Shown here: positions 45,239 through 54,505 of the stretch, piece after piece | Layout of the letters: every line of letters starts with the position of its first letter | How positions within the stretch are numbered: the stretch's first letter is position 1 | Source of the DNA: an uncultured Collinsella sp. | Lineage (GTDB): Bacteria; Actinomycetota; Coriobacteriia; Coriobacteriales; Coriobacteriaceae | Assembly: GCA_934643145.1 (NCBI GenBank) | Contig: CAKUBM010000004.1 | Location: 33,602-97,601, forward strand | Length of the DNA stretch: 64,000 bases | Direction of reading: 5' to 3' | Notes under the pieces: model-generated | What the model was told of the DNA's origin: nothing | Databases searched by the model: none | What the model saw: only the letters and a program-made list of their open reading frames with translations | Translations under genes and position numbers: made by a program

Positions 45239-46150
45239 CTACGAACGCGCCGCGACCAGCAGCTCTGCCGTCGCCGCCCAACCGTCGACAATTTTGCCGC
45301 GCGTAACGAAAGCGTTCTCGCAAGCAGCCAAGAACTCGGGCGCACCGGCGCTCGTCAGGCCATTCTCGACCAGGCAGAACGTGCCCACGTGATCGGCCAT
45401 GTAGAAGTCGGACTCGGAATCGCCGAGCGCCAACGTCTCCTCGCGCTCGATCCCCAGGTGCTCGCAGAAGCGCGCAATGGCGACGCCTTTGTTGAGGCCC
45501 GCGGGGTTGATGTTGAATGCGCGACCGTCCTCGACGCGATCGAGCTCGAGCGTCGTCGGCTTGGACAGGTGCGTCAGATGGCCGTTGCAAGCCCAGACCA
45601 GGCCGCAACCGGCTTCGTCGAGGATAGCCTGGACCTCGTCGTCGGGCACATCGCCGCGCATGCCGACGGTGACCTCGCGGTACTTGTAGCCGGTCGACAT
45701 ATCGTTGTGGTACTCGATCTTGTGCGGCCAGCGAGCGAGGATCTTCTCGCACACGCCGGTCTGCTCGATCACCTGATGCGGCGTGAGCCCGCAGGCTGGG
45801 TCGTAGGGCATATCGCCGGTCAGATACTCCCAGTCGTTGGCTTTAAGGTCATACATGACCAGGCCGCCCATCTCGCCGATGTAGGAGTTGAGGCCGAGCA
45901 CGCGCGCGTCCTCGTGGATCATGGTTCGGTTGCGGCCCGAGGTGGGGACCACCTGGATGCCGGCGCGGGCGAGCGCCACGACAGCCTCGACGAGCTTGGT
46001 CGAAGGGTTGCCGTCGTTGTCGCGCAGCACGCACGAGCCAGGCGCGAGCATGGTGGCGTCCAGGTCGGTAAAGACGTACTTGACCTTGGCAAGACGCTCG
46101 CGCATCTCGCCCGAAAGCTCAGCGACGGTCGGCAGGGTATTGTGGGACAT
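45239..46150 (-). CDS. HAD-superfamily phosphatase (Cof / sucrose-phosphatase-like type)
   Basis: 303 residues. Motif I is VFTDLDATML (nucleophile Asp and general acid), motif II VVPTSGRNR, motif III Lys in AGLNKGVAIA, motif IV LALGDSESDFYM. The C2-type cap (about 90-200) is seen in Cof and mannosyl-phosphoglycerate phosphatases. The substrate cannot be read from sequence. GGAGTGACC stands before the ATG chosen; an earlier start adds 14 residues without a site. Confidence 0.85.
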   Translation of the reverse strand: MSHNTLPTVAELSGEMRERLAKVKYVFTDLDATMLAPGSCVLRDNDGNPSTKLVEAVVALARAGIQVVPTSGRNRTMIHEDARVLGLNSYIGEMGGLVMYDLKANDWEYLTGDMPYDPACGLTPHQVIEQTGVCEKILARWPHKIEYHNDMSTGYKYREVTVGMRGDVPDDEVQAILDEAGCGLVWACNGHLTHLSKPTTLELDRVEDGRAFNINPAGLNKGVAIARFCEHLGIEREETLALGDSESDFYMADHVGTFCLVENGLTSAGAPEFLAACENAFVTRGKIVDGWAATAELLVAARS

Positions 46151-46257
46151 GGTCACTCCGTTTACGTAGAAGGGTTTGGGCTTGGACGGCATGTTTTGAT
46201 TGAGGGAACACGTTTATGGCGACAGCGCACTCAGGGCGCCTTCGCCATCATGGTTCA

Positions 46258-47820
46258 TTAGTCAAACTGGGCAACATCGATCAGGCGATTGGCCAACGAA
46301 AGGTCGCTCTCGATGGGCACGAACTCGTCGCCCACGTGCATGAGCTCCTCGTCACCCTTTGCCAGCAGCAAGACAATGGTGGGAGCATTGGGGTTGACGT
46401 ACTCCTCGCGCGCCGCCTTGAACGCCGCGTGCACAGCGGCTTCGCGGTCGAGGATGATCTTGTTCGGCGTATCGTCGGGAACATGTTCGGCAAGCTCGCG
46501 ACAGACCTTCATCGGGTCCTCGTGAGCCGGGTCCTCGTTGGCAAAAATCATCAGGTCGGAATATGGTGCGGCCTCGCGCGGAAGCTGCTCGCGGCGCTCC
46601 TGCGCCTTGCCGCCAGCAGCGCCAAACACCGCAATGACTGGGCTAGTGGGAAACGCGCGCTTGACCGACGAGAAAAGCGAACGGAACGAAAGCTGGTTGT
46701 GCGCATAGTCAACGACGCAGATCACGCGGCCGTCCTTCGACTCCACGACCTCCATGCGGCCCGGCACACGAAGCTTGGAGAGGCCCTTCTTGATGGCATC
46801 GATACCGATGCCGATCTCGTGCGCAGCGGCGATAGCGACCAGCGCGTTCTCCACGTTAAAGTCTCCCGCGATACCCAGCAGGATCTTCTCCCCCGCCTCG
46901 GACTCGTCGGCACACAGGCCATGCAAGTTGAACTCGATGCTAAAGCCGACCATGCGCACATCGCTCGCCCACAGGCTTGCCTCGGGATGCTCGACGCCAA
47001 CGGTCACCAAGCGCTCGGCCGTCGACGCTGCCTCCAGCACACGGTCAACCTCTTCGGTGCCCAGATTCACCACGGCGGTCTTTGCCTGGTCAAAGATCCT
47101 GAGTTTGCTCTCAAAATAATCCTCAAACGTGGGGTGTTCGATCGGCGAGATGTGGTCACGGCCGATGTTGAGGAAGCACGCCACGTCAAATGGCAGATTC
47201 TCGACGCGTTGGTACTTGAGCGCCTGGCTCGAGACCTCCATGACCATGGACTGGCGACCGGACTCACGGCAGTTGGCGATATGGCGCCAGACCTCGGGGG
47301 CCTCGGGCGTAGTATTGGTGCTCTCGTAGCACTCGATGCCATCGTCGGTACTCACCGAGCCGATCATGCCGCAGGACTCGCCCGCCGCTTTGATAATCGA
47401 CTGGAGCATAAAAGCGGCTGTGGTCTTTCCCTTGGTACCGGTGATGCCCACGATCTTGACGTCGTGGTCGGGACGGTCGTAGACCTCCGGCGGCAACAGG
47501 GCCATGGCCGTGCGAACGCTATCAACAACCAGCATCGCAGCGCCGCTCTCCTGCGCCAGCGGCTCCAGAGACTCGACCAGCGACTCTTCGCACACAAATG
47601 CGACGGCGCCCGCATCGAGCGCCATGCTCAGAAACGCGGGCTTAAAGGCAGCACCTTTGCAAAAGAACACGTCACCTGCCGAGACCGCGCGCGAATCAAA
47701 CGAGCAGCCGGTCACGGCACGCTCGTCAACCTGCTCTGATGCGCGCAGCTCGCCGCACACATCGAGAAGCTTGGCAAGCGTATCGACCGTGGTCACGGTC
47801 GCGGAATCCGAATGGTGCAT
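46258..47820 (-). CDS. murE: UDP-N-acetylmuramoyl-tripeptide synthetase (MurE-type ligase)
   Basis: 520 residues. The N-terminal UDP-binding domain has VTGCSFDSRAVSAGDVFFCK, the ATP loop is VGITGTKGKTTAAFML, then MEVSSQALKYQRV and the carbamylated-Lys region, and VVDYAHNQLSFRS leads the C-terminal domain. It adds the third amino acid of the stem peptide. The selectivity segment reads ANEDPAHEDP instead of the DNPR motif of meso-diaminopimelate enzymes, so lysine or another diamino acid is predicted. It stands alone rather than in a dcw cluster. Confidence 0.88.
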   Translation of the reverse strand: MHHSDSATVTTVDTLAKLLDVCGELRASEQVDERAVTGCSFDSRAVSAGDVFFCKGAAFKPAFLSMALDAGAVAFVCEESLVESLEPLAQESGAAMLVVDSVRTAMALLPPEVYDRPDHDVKIVGITGTKGKTTAAFMLQSIIKAAGESCGMIGSVSTDDGIECYESTNTTPEAPEVWRHIANCRESGRQSMVMEVSSQALKYQRVENLPFDVACFLNIGRDHISPIEHPTFEDYFESKLRIFDQAKTAVVNLGTEEVDRVLEAASTAERLVTVGVEHPEASLWASDVRMVGFSIEFNLHGLCADESEAGEKILLGIAGDFNVENALVAIAAAHEIGIGIDAIKKGLSKLRVPGRMEVVESKDGRVICVVDYAHNQLSFRSLFSSVKRAFPTSPVIAVFGAAGGKAQERREQLPREAAPYSDLMIFANEDPAHEDPMKVCRELAEHVPDDTPNKIILDREAAVHAAFKAAREEYVNPNAPTIVLLLAKGDEELMHVGDEFVPIESDLSLANRLIDVAQFD

Positions 47821-47884
47821 CTTTCACCTTTCTCAGCCACTTGGCAGGGACGGTTTTATAGTAACTGAAACGCACCCACGCAAA

Positions 47885-47906
47885 AACGGCTCCCGGAGGA
47901 GCCGTT
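47885..47906 (-). terminator. Intrinsic terminator of asnB
   Basis: AACGGCTCC pairs with GGAGCCGTT around TCCG; TTTG follows on the minus strand, 26 bp after the asnB stop. Confidence 0.9.
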
Positions 47907-47931
47907 ACGCGCAGGCGTTCGTAAGCCGAGG

Positions 47932-49812
47932 CTAGGCAGCCTGAACAGCGGGCTGGTCCTCATCGATAAAGAAGCGCTTGTACCACACCAGGAACACAAG
48001 CGGCGTATAAATCTTGCGCTGGAAATCGCCCTTGCCCGCAAAGTGCAGGTCGAGCAGGTGCATGAGCTCGTCGGTGTCGAAGAACTCGCTTGCCCACGGC
48101 GCGGTGAAGTACTCCTTGACGTAGTCGTACCACTTTTGCTCGCGCAGCCAGTAGACAATCGGCACCGGGAAGCCCACCTTGGGACGGGTGGCCCACTCGT
48201 CGGGCAGCGACTTGTTGGCGGCGTGGCGGAGCACCTGCTTGTTGCCATTCTCGTTGATGCGATAGCGGTCGGGAATGTGCTCGGCGAACTCCATGACCTT
48301 GCGGTCCAGGAAGGGCACACGCAGCTCCAGCGAGTGCGCCATGCACATCTTGTCGGCCTTGAGCAGAATGTCACCCGGGAGCCACATGTTCATGTCCAGG
48401 TACTGCTTCTTGACCAGCTCGGGCTGGCCCTTCACGCGCGCGTAGATGGGGGCGGCGAGCTCGAAGGCGCCGTCGCCGGTGTTGTACTCGGGCTTGAGCA
48501 CGCCGTCGACCTCACGCTCCGGCCATACCAGGGCCTGTCCCAGGAACGACTTCTCGGGGATCTCGGCACCCTTGACCAGGAAATTGTGGCCCTTAAAGTA
48601 CGGCATATGCAGCGCCAGGTTACCGAGCGCGCGACGGATGGGCAGCGGAACCATCTTTTTGTACTTGCGCACCGGAACCGTGTCCTCGTAATAGGCGTAG
48701 CCGCCAAAGAGCTCGTCGGCGCCTTCGCCCGAAAGCACGACGGTGACGTCCTTGCGGGCCATCTCGGCCAGGAACCACAGCGGCACGGACGACAGGTTGG
48801 ACTGCGGCTCGTCCATGTGATACTGAATGTCCTCGAGCGCGCCAAAGAACTCGTCGGCGGTGATCATCTTGCGGACGTTTTCGACACCGAGCTTATCGGA
48901 AAGCTCCTTGGCGTAGTCGGTCTCGTTGAAGTTCTTGTAATCGAAGCCTACCGAGAAGGTCTTGTCGGGCATGAGGCAAGCGGCGATGTAGCTGGAGTCG
49001 ACGCCACCGGAGAGGAACGAAGCGACCTTGACGTCGGCGATGCGATGGGCCTCGACGCTCTCGTGCACGACCTCGTCCAGCTCGTCGACGTACTCCTCAA
49101 ACGGCTTCTCGACGGCAGAGTAATCGCAATCCCAGTAGCGCTCGATGTTCATCTTGCCGGTCGGGATATCGACGGTAAAGTAATGCGCCGGCGGCAGCTT
49201 GTAGACGCCCTCGAAGAAGGTCTCCTCGGTCGCCGAATACTGCAGCGTCATATACGGACGCAGGGCCTTTTTGTTGACCGCCTTGTGGAAGTGCGGGTAG
49301 TCCAGGAAGCTCTTGATCTCGGAGCCAAAGAGCACGCCCGGCGCACCGTCGCCCGCATCGGCCATGGGATAGTAGTAGAGCGGCTTGATGCCAAAGATGT
49401 CGCGGGCGCCAAAGAGCTTGTTCTTCTTCTTATCCCAGATGACGAAGGCGTACATACCGCGAAGGCGGTCGAGCACGGCCTCGCCCCACTCCTCGTAGCC
49501 GTGCAGGAGGCTCTCGGTGTCGGCGCCGCAGTGGAACTTGTAGCCCTTGGCCTCGAGCTCGGAGCGAAGCTCCTGGAAGTTGTAGATCTCGCCGTTGAAG
49601 ACGATGACGACGCTGCCGTCCTCATTTGCCATGGGCTGGGCGCCGGCCTCAGTCAGGTCGAGGATCGACAGGCGGCGGAAGCCGAGGGCAACGCGGCCGT
49701 CGATAAACTGACCGCCCATGTCGGGACCGCGATGGACGATGCGGTCCATCATCTTGGTGAGCACCTCGGATTGGTTATCCGTCCCACCGACAAAACCGAC
49801 AAAACCGCACAT
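47932..49812 (-). CDS. asnB: Asparagine synthase (glutamine-hydrolysing)
   Basis: 626 residues. MCGFVGFVGG exposes the catalytic Cys2 of the class II amidotransferase domain, with RHRGPD-type segment IVHRGPDMGGQF and FNGEIYNFQELR. The synthetase domain carries the PPi loop FLSGGVDSSYIAA and VVLSGEGADELFGGYAYY. It makes asparagine from aspartate, ATP and glutamine. GAGGGGATAGTAT precedes the ATG. Single gene with its own terminator. Confidence 0.95.
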   Translation of the reverse strand: MCGFVGFVGGTDNQSEVLTKMMDRIVHRGPDMGGQFIDGRVALGFRRLSILDLTEAGAQPMANEDGSVVIVFNGEIYNFQELRSELEAKGYKFHCGADTESLLHGYEEWGEAVLDRLRGMYAFVIWDKKKNKLFGARDIFGIKPLYYYPMADAGDGAPGVLFGSEIKSFLDYPHFHKAVNKKALRPYMTLQYSATEETFFEGVYKLPPAHYFTVDIPTGKMNIERYWDCDYSAVEKPFEEYVDELDEVVHESVEAHRIADVKVASFLSGGVDSSYIAACLMPDKTFSVGFDYKNFNETDYAKELSDKLGVENVRKMITADEFFGALEDIQYHMDEPQSNLSSVPLWFLAEMARKDVTVVLSGEGADELFGGYAYYEDTVPVRKYKKMVPLPIRRALGNLALHMPYFKGHNFLVKGAEIPEKSFLGQALVWPEREVDGVLKPEYNTGDGAFELAAPIYARVKGQPELVKKQYLDMNMWLPGDILLKADKMCMAHSLELRVPFLDRKVMEFAEHIPDRYRINENGNKQVLRHAANKSLPDEWATRPKVGFPVPIVYWLREQKWYDYVKEYFTAPWASEFFDTDELMHLLDLHFAGKGDFQRKIYTPLVFLVWYKRFFIDEDQPAVQAA

Positions 49813-49999
49813 ATACTATCCCCTCTGCTGTTGCTGGGCATCAAATCGAATCAGTAGCTTTTGAGTATACCCGAGGGCGTAAAGAGGGGCGGAATGTTCA
49901 GGCAATCTCAACTGAATCAGCTCCGCGCCGACACGCGACGGTTACCTTTAATGGATATGAGGTGAACAACCCAATTGTTTTGCTATACTCTCTCCGCAC

Positions 50000-50075
50000 G
50001 GGCGATTGGCGCAACGGTTAGCGCAGGTGCTTTACACGCACAAGGCTGGGGGTTCGAATCCCTCATCGCCCACCA
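50000..50075 (+). tRNA. tRNA-Val (TAC)
   Basis: Acceptor GGGCGAT with ATCGCCC, anticodon loop TTTACAC (TAC) and T-arm GGGTTCGAATCCC, with an encoded CCA. An extended -10, TGCTATACT (49981-49989), lies just upstream. Confidence 0.95.
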
Positions 50076-50340
50076 CTGATTTGGAAACGGTCCTCGAAAG
50101 GGGACCGTTTTTTGTTTGGGCCTATTTCATGGGATTCGAACCCGGAAGGGTGCGGAGCTGAGGAAACGCAAAGCGTTTTCCAGCGCAGCACGCGAGGGCC
50201 GTAGGCCCGAAGCGAGAGCGGGCGGCGTCAGCCGCACGCGACATCCCTCATCGCCCACCACTGATTTGATAGGCTCCCAGCTATGGGGGCCTTTCTTTTT
50301 TGGGCCCATCGCAGAGGGATTCGAACCCGCCAGCACGTCT
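50056..50340 (+). repeat. Duplicated tRNA-Val 3' end with downstream terminator and reversed T-arm
   Basis: ATCCCTCATCGCCCACCACT (continuing GATTTG) occurs in the tRNA at 50058 and again at 50242. Each copy is followed by a T-rich terminator-like hairpin (50085-50114; 50268-50300), then GGGCC, then GGGATTCGAACCC in the T-arm-like orientation (50131; 50322). Between them lie 130 bp rich in small palindromes (GGAAACGC/GCGTTTTCC, GGGCC/GGCCC). This looks like one or more insertions that copied the tRNA 3' end. No integrase gene is present and the short ORFs here look spurious. Confidence 0.7.
50085..50114 (+). terminator. Intrinsic terminator of tRNA-Val
   Basis: ACGGTCC pairs with GGACCGT, followed by six T, ten bases after the tRNA. 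Confidence 0.9.
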
Positions 50341-50353
50341 GTCACAAAGGTCG

Positions 50354-50572
50354 TGGCCAAAAAATGGCAAAAATGAGTACTGTTACCAATTTTGTAGCAG
50401 CGATTTTTGGGTTTCGCTGGATAAATCTACCTCTGAATCAGCGATTTGAAGCCTTTACTAGCTGTTTTCCCATTAACATAACTGAACATGTGTGGTCTAA
50501 CTAATCCTAAGTAGTCGGTTTCATATGAGATTCAACTGGTGACAGTACTCATATTTGGCATTTTTTGTCCAA
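50354..50572. mobile_element. 219-bp non-coding element with 34-bp terminal inverted repeats (MITE-like)
   Basis: The left end TGGCCAAAAAATGGCAAAAA, continuing TGAGTACTGTTACC, mirrors the right end, whose complement reads TGGACAAAAAATGCCAAATA, continuing TGAGTACTGTCACC: 34 positions with four differences. The inside is markedly A/T-rich and has no ORF. An obvious target-site duplication is not visible. It is consistent with a MITE or a palindromic repeat unit. Confidence 0.6.
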
Positions 50573-50687
50573 AGGCTCTCCTGGCCATTGCAGATTTATG
50601 GCAAAACGGGCTCCAGACCGCCGAATCGTGCCGCATATGGCACGTCCGCAGTCCGGAACCCGGTCAAAATTGAGTTATTGCGCCGCG

Positions 50688-51971
50688 TTAGCCCAAGACA
50701 CCCGACAGGATCTCGATCAGACTGTCCACGTCGGATTCCTCGCAGACGAGCGGCGGCAGGAAACGCAGCGTATGGGCACCCGTAGCGTTAATCACGGCAC
50801 CGGCGGTCAGCGCGCGGGCAACAATATCATGCGCGTCGCCCGCGGCATCATCCAGGTCGCAGCCGAGCATCAAGCCGCGACCGCGCACATCGGTAACATG
50901 CGGTAACTTTGCGAGTTTTGCCTCCATATAGGCGCCTACCTTGGCAGCGTGGTCGGCATAATCGCCGCGCACGAGCGCGGAGAGCGTCGCGGCACACGCC
51001 GCGACGGCCAAGCAGCTACCGCCAAAGGTCGAGCCGTGGTCGCCCGGCTTAAACACGTCGGCAATCTCCTTCTTTGCCACGACGGCACCCATGGGCACGC
51101 CATCAGCAATGCCCTTGGCAAGGCTCATGATGTCGGGTTCCACGCCATAGGTTTGGAATGCAAACGGCTTGCCGGAGCGGAAGATGCCGCACTGGACCTC
51201 GTCGACGATAAGCACGGCGCCCACCTCGTGCGCCAAGTCGCGCGCCGCTGCCATAAACTCCTCAGTCATGGGGTGCACACCGCTCTCGCCCTGAATCGGC
51301 TCGAGCATCACGGCACAAATTTCGCTCCCCAGCTGCTTAAAGATCGCACGCAGTTCATCGATATCGTTGGGCGTGCAGGCCACAAAGCCACCCGGCAGCG
51401 GGCGGAAACTGTCCTGCAGCCAATCCTGCATGGTAGCGGCAATGGTCTCGAGCGTACGACCGTGAAAGCCGCCACGCATGCATACGATGGTGTTGCCACC
51501 GTTGCCGGCACGCTTGGCGTACAGACGTGCGAGCTTCATCGAACCCTCGTTGGCCTCGGCACCGGAATTGGCAAAGAACGTCTCCCACACCTGCTCGCCC
51601 GCAGCCGGAGCGCCAAGCGCCGCCGCCGTGGTCTCGTCGCCAGCGGCAATCGCGTCGGCAAGCACGCGCACACCATCCGCATCATCGTTAGCGAGCTTGG
51701 ACAGCAGCGCCGCGACCTGGCCGCGCTGCTCGATGTAGAAATAGTTGGAGACATGCAAGAGCTTCTTGGTCTGAGCCTCGAGCGCCGACAGCACTGCTGG
51801 GTTGCCGTGGCCCAAACTGCACACGCCAATACCTGCAAGAAAATCGAGGTATTCGCGACCATCGTCGCCGGTGAGCTTCATGCCGTAGCCTTCGACAAAC
51901 TCAACCGGCGAGCGGCCAAAGGTGTGCATGACGTAGTGGGATTCGAGCGATTGTTGTGCTGCAAGTGACAT
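50688..51971 (-). CDS. argD: Acetylornithine aminotransferase
   Basis: A PLP enzyme of 427 residues, class III aminotransferase fold. FLAGIGVCSLGHGNP, FFANSGAEANEGSMKLAR, the active-site region LIVDEVQCGIFRSGKPFAF and the PLP Lys in IMSLAKGIADGVPMGA are present. It converts N-acetylglutamate semialdehyde to N-acetylornithine. It is the last gene of argC-argJ-argB-argD. An insertion of about 20 residues (GDETTAAALGAPAAGEQVWE) separates two conserved blocks. Confidence 0.94.
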   Translation of the reverse strand: MSLAAQQSLESHYVMHTFGRSPVEFVEGYGMKLTGDDGREYLDFLAGIGVCSLGHGNPAVLSALEAQTKKLLHVSNYFYIEQRGQVAALLSKLANDDADGVRVLADAIAAGDETTAAALGAPAAGEQVWETFFANSGAEANEGSMKLARLYAKRAGNGGNTIVCMRGGFHGRTLETIAATMQDWLQDSFRPLPGGFVACTPNDIDELRAIFKQLGSEICAVMLEPIQGESGVHPMTEEFMAAARDLAHEVGAVLIVDEVQCGIFRSGKPFAFQTYGVEPDIMSLAKGIADGVPMGAVVAKKEIADVFKPGDHGSTFGGSCLAVAACAATLSALVRGDYADHAAKVGAYMEAKLAKLPHVTDVRGRGLMLGCDLDDAAGDAHDIVARALTAGAVINATGAHTLRFLPPLVCEESDVDSLIEILSGVLG

Positions 51972-52040
51972 GGGATGCCTTTCGTTGAGCGCCGGACGGC
52001 GCAGGCCTATGGGTGCAGGAATGGGGCGGCTGCGGGTCGG

Positions 52041-53021
52041 CTAGACCGTCTGAAGCTTCTCGACCTCGTCGAGGTTCTCGGTCAAACGCGCAGCAAACGT
52101 CGAAAGCGGATGCGGATGTGTATCGAACTCGTAAGCCGTCTCGGTGGAATGGATCACGGTACCGACGCCGGCATCGGTCAGCAGCTCTAGCAGCAGCGAA
52201 TGCGGCGTGGTGCCGTTGATGATGTGAGCGCGAAAAACGCCGCCGGCAAGCGCATCGACGGCCGCGCGCAGCTTGGGAATCATGCCCTTATCGACCTCGC
52301 CGCCGTAGAGCATCTCATTGACCTCGTCGAGCGTCAGATTGGAGATAAGTGAATCCTTGTCGCTAAAGTCCTTGTACAGGCCGTCGACGTCGGTCAAAAA
52401 GATCGCCTTATGCGCATGCAGCGCCGCCGCAACGGCACCGGCGGCGGTATCGGCGTTGATGTTGAAGAAACCGCCGTCCTCCCCCGCCGCGACGGTAGCG
52501 ATGACGGGGATGTACTCGCTATCGAGCAGGCGCTCGATATAGTCGGTGTTGACGTGCGTGACCTTGCCTACGCGGCCGAGTTCGGGGTCGAGCGGCTCGG
52601 CGATGAGCGTACCGGCATCGCTGCCCGAAACGCCCACGGCCAGGTTGCCGTGATGGTTGAGCGCCGCGACCAGCTCCTGGTTGACCTTACCGCCCAGCAC
52701 TTCGCGCACGATATCCATGGTCGCCGGCGTGGTCACTCGCTGGCCATTCTTGAACTCGACGGGGATGTCGTAGTGACTGAGCGCCTCGTTGATGGCCTTG
52801 CCGCCACCGTGCACGATAACAGGGCGCATGCCTATAATCTTGAGCAGGACGATGTCGCTCATCACGTCGCGACGTAGCTGCTCATCGACCATGGCGGCAC
52901 CGCCGTACTTGATAACGACCGTCTTGCCGGTCAGGTTCTTGATCCACGGCAGCGCCTCAAACAGCAGCTGCGCGGTAACTTCGTTGGATTCGTTCGAGCG
53001 ACAATCGCGTGCGAATTTCAT
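52041..53021 (-). CDS. argB: Acetylglutamate kinase
   Basis: 326 residues of the amino-acid kinase family. KTVVIKYGGAAM and RPVIVHGGGKAINEAL bind ATP and substrate; GVSGSDAGTLIAEPL and FNINADTAAGAVAAAL follow. It is usually the feedback-controlled step by arginine, and the N-terminal helix present here (residues 1-25, MKFARDCRSNE) is typical of arginine-sensitive enzymes. That start has GAGGCAG upstream; a longer reading adds 20 residues. Confidence 0.94.
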   Translation of the reverse strand: MKFARDCRSNESNEVTAQLLFEALPWIKNLTGKTVVIKYGGAAMVDEQLRRDVMSDIVLLKIIGMRPVIVHGGGKAINEALSHYDIPVEFKNGQRVTTPATMDIVREVLGGKVNQELVAALNHHGNLAVGVSGSDAGTLIAEPLDPELGRVGKVTHVNTDYIERLLDSEYIPVIATVAAGEDGGFFNINADTAAGAVAAALHAHKAIFLTDVDGLYKDFSDKDSLISNLTLDEVNEMLYGGEVDKGMIPKLRAAVDALAGGVFRAHIINGTTPHSLLLELLTDAGVGTVIHSTETAYEFDTHPHPLSTFAARLTENLDEVEKLQTV

Positions 53022-53102
53022 AATCTGCCTCGTCTTTCGTATCGTTATCGCGCCGTGCTCCGCTGTCCGCAATCGCGGCAAGATGCGCAGCGTGCCCGGA
53101 AT

Positions 53103-54371
53103 CTAGGAACGGTAGTCGCCGTTGATGGAGATGTACTCATGCGTGAGGTCGCAGGTCCACACGGTCGTTGCCGCGTCGCCTGCGCCCAGGTCGACCGAGA
53201 TCACGATCTCGGGCGCCTCAAAACGTCGTAGAGCCTCGTCCTCGTCAAAGGGAACAGTCAGACCATCGCGACAGACAGGCATGCCCATCATGTCGATGGA
53301 AACGTCTTCCTGATTAAACTTCACGCCGCACTTGCCAAGCGCCATAGCAACGCGGCCCCAGTTGCAGTCGTGGCCGGCGATGCAGGTCTTAACGAGCGGC
53401 GAGTTGGCAACGGCACGGGCGGCGATATCGGCCTCCTCGTCGTTCACGGCGCCGATAACGTTGACTGTAACAAGCTTAGATGCGCCCTCACCATCGGCGG
53501 CAATATTGCGCGCCAGGCTCTCGCACACCTCGTGCACGGCAAATGCCAACTCGTCAAAAGCATCGGAGCCCTCGACGATAGGCTCGGCATCTGCGGCAGC
53601 GGCGCCGGAGGCAAGCATGATGCAGGTGTCGTTGGTCGAGGTATCGGAATCGACCGTTACCTTGTTAAAGGTCTGCTTGACGGTCGAGAGCAGCAGGGCA
53701 TGAAGCGCCGCAGGCTCGACGGGGGCATCGGTGGTGATAACTGCGATCATGGTGGCCATGTTGGGCATGATCATGCCCGAGCCCTTGCACATTCCGCCTA
53801 CCGTATAGACATTGTCCGCATGACCCGCAGCCTCACTGACGTAGGATACGGCGTACTCCTTGGAATGCGTATCGGTCGTCATGATGGCGCGAGCGGCATC
53901 GGCGCCACCGTGGACGGAGAGTGCCTCGTAAGCAGCAGGAATGGCGGTCTCGAACGTATCGATCGACAGAATCTGGCCAATCACGCCCGTGGAGGCGACC
54001 AGGATCTGCTGGGGCTCGCAGCCGATAACCTGCGAGGCGATGCTGCACGTCTCACGCGCGCAGGCAAGGCCGGTCTCACCCGTGGCGGCGTTGGCATTGC
54101 CAGAGTTAACCGAAACGCCGGCGATGATACCGTAGCCCTTGTCGGCGCCGCCCAGATTGGCACGGCTCACCTGCACGGGCGCCGCGCAAAAGCGGTTGGT
54201 GGTAAACACACCGGCACCGGGGCAAGGCTCATCGGGCACGACGAGCGCATAATCCAAGCGCTCGGGATTCTTGCGGAACCCAGCGTGGATGCCCGCAGCT
54301 TTAAAACCGGCCGCCGCCGTAACGCCGCCCTCTACGGCACGGATCTTAACGTCAAACATCTCGGTATCCAT
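53103..54371 (-). CDS. argJ: Glutamate N-acetyltransferase / amino-acid acetyltransferase
   Basis: 422 residues. ArgJ transfers acetyl from N-acetylornithine to glutamate and may also use acetyl-CoA. It self-cleaves before a Thr, seen in IMPNMATMIAVITTD. GFKAAGIHAGFRKNPERLD, SVNSGNANAATG and GHDCNWGRVAMALGKCGV are family motifs. With ArgJ present, acetyl groups are recycled, which fits the absence of argE here. AAGGAG precedes the ATG. Confidence 0.95.
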   Translation of the reverse strand: MDTEMFDVKIRAVEGGVTAAAGFKAAGIHAGFRKNPERLDYALVVPDEPCPGAGVFTTNRFCAAPVQVSRANLGGADKGYGIIAGVSVNSGNANAATGETGLACARETCSIASQVIGCEPQQILVASTGVIGQILSIDTFETAIPAAYEALSVHGGADAARAIMTTDTHSKEYAVSYVSEAAGHADNVYTVGGMCKGSGMIMPNMATMIAVITTDAPVEPAALHALLLSTVKQTFNKVTVDSDTSTNDTCIMLASGAAAADAEPIVEGSDAFDELAFAVHEVCESLARNIAADGEGASKLVTVNVIGAVNDEEADIAARAVANSPLVKTCIAGHDCNWGRVAMALGKCGVKFNQEDVSIDMMGMPVCRDGLTVPFDEDEALRRFEAPEIVISVDLGAGDAATTVWTCDLTHEYISINGDYRS

Positions 54372-54505
54372 CGTCTTTATGACTCCTTATATCAAACAAA
54401 AAACGGGCATCGGTTGGTGCGCCATGCCAGTCGTGATCATGAGACCAGCTTAAGAGTGGCGCCCCACTCGATGCCCGACTACCAAATCGTTAACAATCGA
54501 ATGTG

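Noticed and set aside
50116..50376. 86-codon frame after tRNA-Val
   Set aside because: It is composed of tRNA-derived and palindromic sequence (IRTRKGAELRKRK comes from a reversed T-arm); not a protein gene.
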